Part shown: in pieces, positions 6,342 to 11,506 of the stretch | How the letters are laid out: every line of letters begins with the position of its first letter | Numbering within the stretch: the stretch's first letter is position 1 | Source: Clostridiaceae bacterium | GTDB lineage: Bacteria; Bacillota; Clostridia; Saccharofermentanales; UBA5734 | DNA: 11,506 bases | Direction: 5' to 3' | NCBI GenBank assembly: GCA_012522285.1 | Contig: JAAYKS010000241.1 | Location: 1 to 11,506 of the forward strand | Notes under the pieces: generated by a model | What the model was told of the DNA's origin: nothing | Databases searched by the model: none | Seen by the model: only the letters and a program-made list of their open reading frames with translations | Position numbers and translations under genes: made by a program

Positions 6342-7511
6342 ATGTCAGTTAAAATCCAAGTGCAAAACGTCACCAAAATATTCGGCCCTTCCGCACGCCA
6401 TGTCCTGGAGGAGCTGGAAAAGGAGTTCGACAAAAAGGAAGTCCTCTCACGAACCGAGCACACCGTCGGCGTCTACGACGCCAGCTTTGAGGTGGAGGAA
6501 GGTGAAACCTTCGTCATCATCGGATTGTCCGGCAGCGGCAAGTCGACCTTGATCCGCTGCCTCAATCTGCTCAATCGGCCGACCGCGGGACACATCGTGG
6601 TCGACGGCGAAGACATCGTCCGGTACGACCGCAAGCAGTTGCGGGAATTCAGGCGCAACAAAATCGCCATGGTGTTCCAGAACTTCGCACTGTTGTCGCA
6701 CAAGAACGTCCTGGACAACGTCGCGTTCGGATTGACCGTGCGCGGCGTCCCCCGGGCGGAAGCGCGGGAACGCGCCGCCGAAGTCATCGGCATGGTTGGG
6801 CTGGAAGGCTACGAGCAGTCACAGGTTTCCGCGCTCAGCGGCGGGATGAAGCAGAGGGTCGGATTGGCACGGGCGTTGGCCTGTGACCCCGAGATCCTGC
6901 TGATGGACGAGGCGTTTTCCGCCCTCGACCCGATCGTGCGCCGGGACATGCAGTTCGAGCTGATCCGACTACAGAAGCGGCTCCAAAAAACCATCGTGTT
7001 CATCACGCACGACATCTACGAGGCCTTCAAGCTCGGAGATCGCGTGGCGATCATGAAGGACGCCCGCATCGTCCAGGTCGGGACACCGGAGGAGATCCTC
7101 TCAAACCCCTGCGACGAGTATGTTGAGCGGTTTATCACGGATGTCGACAAAACCCGCGTGTTGCCCGTCAAGAGCGTCATGCAGGTTCCGTCCTGTCTCA
7201 TCCGGAGCAGTGCGGGTCCACGCGCGGCCATCAACGAGATGCGCGCGAACGGGGTGTCCAGTGCCTACGTGGTCGACCGCGACCTCAAGATGCTGGGATT
7301 GGTCACGCTCAGCGACACGCTGGAGGCGATCGAACAGAAACGGACGATCCCGGAGATCATGCGCACGGACGTCGCCAGTGTCGACGAGGACACCATCCTC
7401 TCCGACCTGGTGCCGATGGCGGCGCAATCCTCCTATCCGATTGCCGTGACCGACGCCGAAGGGCATCTCACCGGCATCGTGACAAGGGTCGCCATTCTCA
7501 GCAACTTGTAA
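6342..7511 (+). CDS. proV: Glycine betaine/proline-type ABC transporter ATP-binding protein with two CBS domains
   Basis: ATPase that powers osmoprotectant import. It has 389 residues. The nucleotide-binding domain has Walker A GLSGSGKST (61-69), Q-loop Gln113 in VFQNFALL, signature LSGGMKQR (165-172), Walker B ILLMDEAFSALDP (185-197) and switch His223 in ITHDIYEAF. Two CBS domains follow (about 278-333 and 337-389), which in OpuA-type transporters sense ionic strength or cyclic di-AMP. The protein stops immediately after the second CBS, with no acidic tail. Start choice: ATG at 6339 overlaps the proW stop and is 4 bases after AAAGGAGG, while ATG at 6342, used here, has 7 bases of spacing and gives the family-typical MSVKIxVxNVTKIFG N-terminus. 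The difference is one Met. It is the last gene of the operon. Confidence 0.93.
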   Translation: MSVKIQVQNVTKIFGPSARHVLEELEKEFDKKEVLSRTEHTVGVYDASFEVEEGETFVIIGLSGSGKSTLIRCLNLLNRPTAGHIVVDGEDIVRYDRKQLREFRRNKIAMVFQNFALLSHKNVLDNVAFGLTVRGVPRAEARERAAEVIGMVGLEGYEQSQVSALSGGMKQRVGLARALACDPEILLMDEAFSALDPIVRRDMQFELIRLQKRLQKTIVFITHDIYEAFKLGDRVAIMKDARIVQVGTPEEILSNPCDEYVERFITDVDKTRVLPVKSVMQVPSCLIRSSAGPRAAINEMRANGVSSAYVVDRDLKMLGLVTLSDTLEAIEQKRTIPEIMRTDVASVDEDTILSDLVPMAAQSSYPIAVTDAEGHLTGIVTRVAILSNL

Positions 7512-7547
7512 GGGCGGCCGCTCTGCGGTATCGCTTTACTCAAAACG

Positions 7548-7586
7548 AAACCCCCGCGTTTTCCAACCGGAGACGCGGGGGTTTTT
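7548..7586. terminator. Bidirectional intrinsic terminator between proV and the aldo/keto reductase
   Basis: A perfect 12-bp stem, AAACCCCCGCGT with ACGCGGGGGTTT, encloses a 13-base loop and ends in TTTTT on the plus strand, 37 bases after the proV stop. Read on the minus strand, the same stem is followed by TTTCGTTTTG, so it can also stop transcripts of the convergent gene ending at 7620. Confidence 0.9.
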
Positions 7587-7619
7587 GCTATATGGAGATG
7601 ATGGAGACATGCGAACGTG

Positions 7620-8759
7620 TCACCGCTCTTGACGGATCTCTTCCCTCTTTTCCACCACCCGCTGCATCCAGCCGGGGATGTCGATGCTCTGGGGACAGAA
7701 CGGGACGCAAATGCCGCAGGCCTCACAATCCTCCGCGCGGTGCCCTTCCCCGATAAACCGCTCGTACGGTGCGATCAGCTCCTCCGGGCGCTCAAACATC
7801 ACGTAATTGTTGTAGCGGGCGAAGATCCGGGGGATGGAAATGTCGTTGGGGCATACGTTGCAGTAATTGCAGGCGGTACAGGGGATAACCGGCAGAGACT
7901 TCAGTGCGGTCACGATGTTTGCGACCGCCAGCTTGTCCGCCTCGGTCAGCGGGACAAAGGGGCTGAACGTGTCCAGATTTTCCTCCATCTGGTAGGGTTC
8001 GGTCATCCCGCTCAGGACCACCTTGACACCGGGCAGGCTGCCGACCCAGCGGAGGGCGATCGAAGCTGCGCTTTGACCCCCAAACCGGCGCTCCAGCAGC
8101 TGACGGGGACCGTCTGCCAGGTTGGCGAGCCCGCCGCCGCGGACCGGCTCCATGACCACCACGGGAATGTCTTTGTCCACCAGGTGCTGGTAAGCGGTTT
8201 TGGCATCCAGTTCGGTCCAGTCGAGGTAGTTGAGCTGGATCTGTACAAAATCCCATTCGGCATCGTCGATCAATTGTTTGAGGCCTTCGGGCTTGTCGTG
8301 GGTGGAGAATCCGTAATACCGGATTTTGCCTGCTTTGACCATGCGTTTGAGAAACGCCTCCACACCCATGGGTTTGAACTTGTTGAAATACGCGTCTGCA
8401 GACAGCCCGTGACAAAGATAAAAGTCCACATAGCTGGTGTTCAGGCGCTTAAGCTGGAGGTCCAGTACCCGTTCCAGATCGTCCGCCTCCTGGACTACAC
8501 TGAGAGGCAGCTTGGTCGCAATCGTGTACTGGTCGCGCGGATGCCGGGCAGTCAGTGCTTTCCCGAGAAATGACTCGGACGTCTGATCATGATAATAATA
8601 GGCTGTGTCGAAATAGGTGATGCCGCCTTCCAGCGCCATGTCCACGAGTTTTTCGGCGGCTTCGTAGTCGATCGCGCCGTTTTTTTGCGGCAGCCGCATA
8701 CACCCGAATCCCAGCAGAGAGACCTCTTCAAAAATCTTCTGCATCCTTCTCTTTTCCAT
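7620..8759 (-). CDS. Aldo/keto reductase with C-terminal double [4Fe-4S] ferredoxin domain
   Basis: Predicted NAD(P)H-linked oxidoreductase of the group with an AKR barrel fused to a ferredoxin-like tail (379 residues); the substrate is unknown. Barrel residues of the AKR catalytic tetrad are all present: Asp51 and Tyr56 in FDTAYYYHDQ, Lys83 in IATKLPLS, and His117 in DFYLCHGLS. Cofactor-side segments include RYYGFSTHDKPE (147-158), EPVRGGGLANL (204-214) and VVLSGMTEP (247-255). The tail has CTACNYCNVCP (Cys294, 297, 300, 303) and CEACGICVPFCP (Cys345, 348, 351, 355), enough for two [4Fe-4S] clusters, which suggests electron exchange with ferredoxin and an anaerobic lifestyle. The start at 8759 has AAGGGG 7 bases upstream; ATG at 8744 is possible but less well placed. 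It is a single-gene unit, divergent from the glycoside hydrolase. Confidence 0.93.
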   Translation of the reverse strand: MEKRRMQKIFEEVSLLGFGCMRLPQKNGAIDYEAAEKLVDMALEGGITYFDTAYYYHDQTSESFLGKALTARHPRDQYTIATKLPLSVVQEADDLERVLDLQLKRLNTSYVDFYLCHGLSADAYFNKFKPMGVEAFLKRMVKAGKIRYYGFSTHDKPEGLKQLIDDAEWDFVQIQLNYLDWTELDAKTAYQHLVDKDIPVVVMEPVRGGGLANLADGPRQLLERRFGGQSAASIALRWVGSLPGVKVVLSGMTEPYQMEENLDTFSPFVPLTEADKLAVANIVTALKSLPVIPCTACNYCNVCPNDISIPRIFARYNNYVMFERPEELIAPYERFIGEGHRAEDCEACGICVPFCPQSIDIPGWMQRVVEKREEIRQER

Positions 8760-8845
8760 CGATGCACCCCTTTCGCGTTGTGCCGTCCCGCGTTCTGATC
8801 CGCGTCCGTACAGCTGTCGATCGAGCGGAATTGTCTTATAAAGTC

Positions 8846-8851
8846 ATTATA
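8846..8851 (-). promoter_or_regulatory. Candidate -10 element of the aldo/keto reductase gene
   Basis: A perfect TATAAT reads on the minus strand, about 87 bases upstream of the start codon. No good -35 hexamer lies 16 to 18 bases upstream, and the TG directly before it is one base short of a true extended -10. The promoter call therefore rests mostly on the -10 and may need an activator. Confidence 0.4.
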
Positions 8852-8914
8852 CACGATCCACCCCGGGCAGCCGTCCACTGTCAGGTCCGGCTGACCGGAT
8901 CTGATGAAAACACT

Positions 8915-8945
8915 GGTTTGAAAACCGGGTCAGGTCTGCTATCAT
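8915..8945 (+). promoter_or_regulatory. Candidate promoter and overlapping palindrome upstream of the GH3 gene
   Basis: TTGAAA (8918-8923) and TATCAT (8940-8945) are separated by 16 bases, which predicts a start near 8952 and a leader of about 68 bases. The -35 sits within the inverted repeat GGTTT-GA-AAACC (8915-8926), a plausible operator for a sugar-responsive repressor. It does not match the CcpA cre consensus closely. The regulator is not encoded nearby. Confidence 0.5.
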
Positions 8946-9019
8946 GAAACCAATCGCAGACTCGCCGCCACCGGCCCGGATCCTTCGGCGACTGCCCATC
9001 AACTCCCCAGGAGGTCACC

Positions 9020-11233
9020 ATGAAAAACGCCGACAAGGGTCCCAGAGACGAGCAGAAAAAAAAGAGGGCGTCAGCCGTTGCGTCCGATCTACCCGCATAT
9101 CGCAATGAAAAACTGTCCTTCGAGGAGCGTGCGAAAGATCTGGTATCCCGCATGTCCGTCGAAGAGTGCGCCGGCCAGATGCTGGTTAACGCTCCCGCGG
9201 TGGATCGGCTCGGCATCAAGTCCTTCAACTGGTGGAACGAGGCGCTGCACGGCGTCGCGCGATCCGGACTGGCGACTGTGTTCCCGCAGGCGATCGGCCT
9301 GGCCGCCGCTTTCGATGCCGAACTCACCCGCAAAATCGCGGACGTCATCTCCACAGAAGGCCGCGCGAAGTTCAACTCCTATCAGAAATTTGGCGACCAC
9401 GACATCTACAAGGGGTTGACGTTTTGGTCTCCCAACATCAACATCTTCCGCGACCCGCGCTGGGGGCGCGGCCACGAGACGTTCGGAGAAGATCCCTATC
9501 TGACCGCCCGGCTCGGGGAAGAATTCGTTTACGGCATCCAGGGCGACCATCCCCGCTATCTCAAGGCCGCGGCGTGTGCCAAGCATTATGCGGTCCACAG
9601 CGGTCCGGAAGCCTTCCGGCACGAGTTCGACGCGATCGCTTCCCCCAAAGACATATGGGAGACCTACCTGCCCGCGTTCGAGACACTCGCGGTCAAAGCC
9701 AAAGTAGCAGGATTCATGGGCGCCTACAACCGGACGAACGGAGAGCCCTGTTGCGGCTCCAAAACCCTCCTGGTCGACATCTTGCGCAAAAAGTGGGGGT
9801 TCCGCGGTTATGTGACCTCCGACTGCTGGGCGATCAAGGACTTCCACATGTTCCACAAAGTCACCAGCAACGCGATCGAGTCGGTCTCCCTCGCGATTAA
9901 AAACGGGTGCGATCTCAACTGCGGCAACCTCTACGGCCACATTATGGAGGCCTACAACGAAGGAGCCCTGACCGAAGAGGATATCCGCACCGCCGCGATC
10001 AATCTGATGACCATCCAGATGCGCCTCGGGTTCTATGATCAGAACGTGCCCTTTGACAGCATCTCCTACGACGTCGTCGACAGTGCGGACCACCGCGCCT
10101 TCAACTATGACGTCTCCGCCAAGAGCCTGGTCCTGCTCAAAAACCGCGGCAAGACCCTCCCCCTGTCCGCGCGCAAGCTCCGTACCATCGCGGTCATCGG
10201 CCCCAACGCGGATTCCCACGGTGCGCTCAAGGGCAACTACCACGGCACCGCCGGACAGTGGCACACGATCCTCGAAGGGGTCGTGGACGCTTTCCCCAAA
10301 GCGCGCGTACTGTATTCCGAGGGCTGCCACATCTACAAAGACAAAGTGCAGAATCTCGGCATGATCCGGGATCGCGACGCGGAGGTGCTGCAGCTCATCG
10401 AAATGTCCGACGTGGTCGTACTGGCGGTCGGACTGGACGAGTTCCTCGAAGGCGAAGAGGGCGACGCGGGCAATGCCTATGCCTCCGGCGACAAGAAAGA
10501 TCTGCTGTTGCCTTCCCCGCAGCGTCATCTGATCACACTGGCGTGTGACAAGGCGAACGAGCTCAAAAAGCCGATCGTTCTCGTCAACGTGTCAGGCAGC
10601 TCGATCGACCTGCTGGACGGCAATGACAAAGCGGACGCGATCGTCCAGGCCTTCTATCCGGGTGCCGAAGGCGGGCGCGCGGTCGCCAATCTGCTGCGCG
10701 GCACGTACAGCCCCTCCGGGCGGCTGCCGGTCACCTTCTACTCCAATGACAACACGATCCCCGAGTTCACCGATTACTCGATGGAAAACCGCACCTACCG
10801 GTTCTTCCGGGAAAAACCGCTCTACCCCTTCGGCTTTGGTCTGAGCTACACTTCCTTCGAGTACGACTCCCCCAAGCTGTCCGGCAAAAAAGTGGGCGTC
10901 GGCCAGGGTCTCGGGGTCAGGGTCAAGGTCACCAATGCCGGCAAAATGGATGGCGACGAAATCGTCCAGGTGTATGTGCGCGTCACCGACGCGGACGTCC
11001 GCGTCCCGAACTTCCAACTGTGCGGATTCAAACGTGTCGCACTCGCCCCCGGCGAGACCAAGCAGGTCGAGTTCCAGATCGATCCCGCTTCTCTCCAGGT
11101 CGTACTCGACGACGGCCGCAGAGTCGCACACGCGGGTACGTTCGAACTCTATGTCGGCGGTGCGCAACCGGACGCCCGGAGCGAAGAACTGACGGGAGCC
11201 GCCGTGAAAAATGTCACCTTCCAGGTCCAGTAA
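9020..11233 (+). CDS. Family 3 glycoside hydrolase, beta-xylosidase/beta-glucosidase type
   Basis: Retaining exo-hydrolase that removes terminal beta-linked sugars from oligosaccharides. It has 737 residues in standard GH3 order: N-terminal TIM-type barrel (about 30-340), alpha/beta sandwich (about 365-600) and C-terminal fibronectin III-like domain (about 625-715). The barrel has FNWWNEALHGVA (69-80), SPNINIFRDPRWGRGHETFG (137-156), the conserved KH in CAKHYAVHSGPE (186-197) and the nucleophile Asp268 in GYVTSDCWAI (263-272). NGCDLNCG (295-302) and the SDCxA-type motif resemble the xylosidase branch. The acid/base is probably a Glu of GLDEFLEGEEGD (471-482). There is no signal peptide; the first 26 residues are hydrophilic and Lys-rich, so the enzyme should be cytoplasmic and act on imported oligosaccharides. 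The start follows AGGAGG by 6 bases. No sugar transporter is adjacent. Exact sugar specificity cannot be read from sequence. Confidence 0.93.
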   Translation: MKNADKGPRDEQKKKRASAVASDLPAYRNEKLSFEERAKDLVSRMSVEECAGQMLVNAPAVDRLGIKSFNWWNEALHGVARSGLATVFPQAIGLAAAFDAELTRKIADVISTEGRAKFNSYQKFGDHDIYKGLTFWSPNINIFRDPRWGRGHETFGEDPYLTARLGEEFVYGIQGDHPRYLKAAACAKHYAVHSGPEAFRHEFDAIASPKDIWETYLPAFETLAVKAKVAGFMGAYNRTNGEPCCGSKTLLVDILRKKWGFRGYVTSDCWAIKDFHMFHKVTSNAIESVSLAIKNGCDLNCGNLYGHIMEAYNEGALTEEDIRTAAINLMTIQMRLGFYDQNVPFDSISYDVVDSADHRAFNYDVSAKSLVLLKNRGKTLPLSARKLRTIAVIGPNADSHGALKGNYHGTAGQWHTILEGVVDAFPKARVLYSEGCHIYKDKVQNLGMIRDRDAEVLQLIEMSDVVVLAVGLDEFLEGEEGDAGNAYASGDKKDLLLPSPQRHLITLACDKANELKKPIVLVNVSGSSIDLLDGNDKADAIVQAFYPGAEGGRAVANLLRGTYSPSGRLPVTFYSNDNTIPEFTDYSMENRTYRFFREKPLYPFGFGLSYTSFEYDSPKLSGKKVGVGQGLGVRVKVTNAGKMDGDEIVQVYVRVTDADVRVPNFQLCGFKRVALAPGETKQVEFQIDPASLQVVLDDGRRVAHAGTFELYVGGAQPDARSEELTGAAVKNVTFQVQ

Positions 11234-11270
11234 GCATCGGCTTTTGGCCGACGAAGCACACAGTATCGAC

Positions 11271-11312
11271 AAAAACCGCCACCCCCGCCGATGTGCCGGG
11301 GTGGCGGTTTTT
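11271..11312. terminator. Bidirectional intrinsic terminator after the GH3 gene
   Basis: A perfect 15-bp inverted repeat, AAAAACCGCCACCCC with GGGGTGGCGGTTTTT, flanks a 12-base loop, starting 37 bases after the stop codon. The T-run ends the plus-strand GH3 transcript. The A-run on the other side supplies a T-tail on the minus strand for the converging ACT-domain gene that ends at 11331. A small hairpin (TCGGC/GCCGA, 11237-11251) lies between the stop and the terminator. Confidence 0.92.
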
Positions 11313-11330
11313 CATCTATAAACCCGTACA

Positions 11331-11506
11331 CTACATGGATTCCAGATCTTCCTCCACCCGATGGCCGGCTGCGCGCCAAGCGGTCAACGTTTCGGTCAAC
11401 CGGTCGGTGTGGACCAGCAGATAATCGGTATCAAAGGTGGAGACCGCAAACACCGGGATCCCTGCCGCGGCCAAGGTGCCCGTAAGGCTGGACAGGATGC
11501 CGACCA
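11331..11506 (-). CDS. ACT-domain protein, N-terminus cut off by window edge
   Basis: Only the last 57 residues and a TAG stop are inside the window. They read VGILSSLTGTLAAAGIPVFA, then VSTFDTDYLLVHTDRLTETL, ending in AAGHRVEEDLESM. The pattern of a helix with LAAAGI, then an FAVSTFDTDYLLV strand, matches the C-terminal ACT repeat of small two-ACT proteins (the ACT_7 / COG3603 type), thought to bind amino acids. Whether it is a stand-alone regulator or part of a larger enzyme cannot be told. It converges on the GH3 gene and probably shares its terminator. Confidence 0.75.
   Translation of the reverse strand, partial: VGILSSLTGTLAAAGIPVFAVSTFDTDYLLVHTDRLTETLTAWRAAGHRVEEDLESM

Noticed and set aside
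8902..8920. Possible CcpA cre site upstream of the GH3 gene
   Set aside because: The string TGAAAACACTGGTTT lacks the central CG and the symmetric arms of the cre consensus.
9089..10528. Long open frame of 479 codons antisense to the GH3 gene
   Set aside because: It is opposite a clear GH3 enzyme with intact catalytic motifs. The protein shows no recognisable domain, and GC-rich codon use commonly leaves the complementary frame open.

Overview
The window is a GC-rich bacterial chromosomal segment of ordinary metabolic genes. Several traits fit a GC-rich member of the Bacillota, probably an anaerobic clostridial-type lineage: strong AGGAGG-type ribosome sites, a short-form HisG paired with HisZ, a lipoprotein-type binding protein, and an aldo/keto reductase with a ferredoxin tail. 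This placement is inferred from gene content and signals, not from a marker gene. No mobile element, CRISPR array, rRNA or tRNA was seen.

Left part (1-4125, minus strand): the promoter-proximal part of a histidine operon, in the order hisZ-hisG-hisD-hisC and running off the left edge inside hisC. It has a clear sigma-70 type promoter (TTGACA, 17 bp, TATACT). The hisG/hisD and hisD/hisC junctions are 4-bp ATGA overlaps, and hisZ/hisG is either the same or a 2-bp gap. HisG (ATP phosphoribosyltransferase, step 1) lacks the regulatory domain and needs HisZ. HisD catalyses the last two steps and HisC the transamination.

Middle (4126-7590, plus strand): a 378-bp divergent intergenic region followed by a three-gene glycine betaine/proline-type ABC importer in the order binding protein, permease, ATPase (proX-proW-proV). 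The ATPase carries two C-terminal CBS domains. A candidate extended -10 promoter has its -35 inside the loop of a perfect 8-bp inverted repeat, which makes a good candidate osmotic operator. The operon ends at a strong terminator that also looks able to serve the converging gene.

Right part (7620-11506): a minus-strand aldo/keto reductase with two [4Fe-4S] motifs is divergent from a plus-strand, leaderless-looking family 3 glycoside hydrolase (beta-xylosidase/beta-glucosidase type). The hydrolase ends at a second strong bidirectional terminator. Beyond this, the C-terminal 57 residues of an ACT-domain protein enter from the right edge on the minus strand.

I found no convincing undescribed system. 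The most interesting items are the candidate operators in the intergenic regions, the orphan intracellular GH3 enzyme and the Fe-S aldo/keto reductase of unknown substrate.
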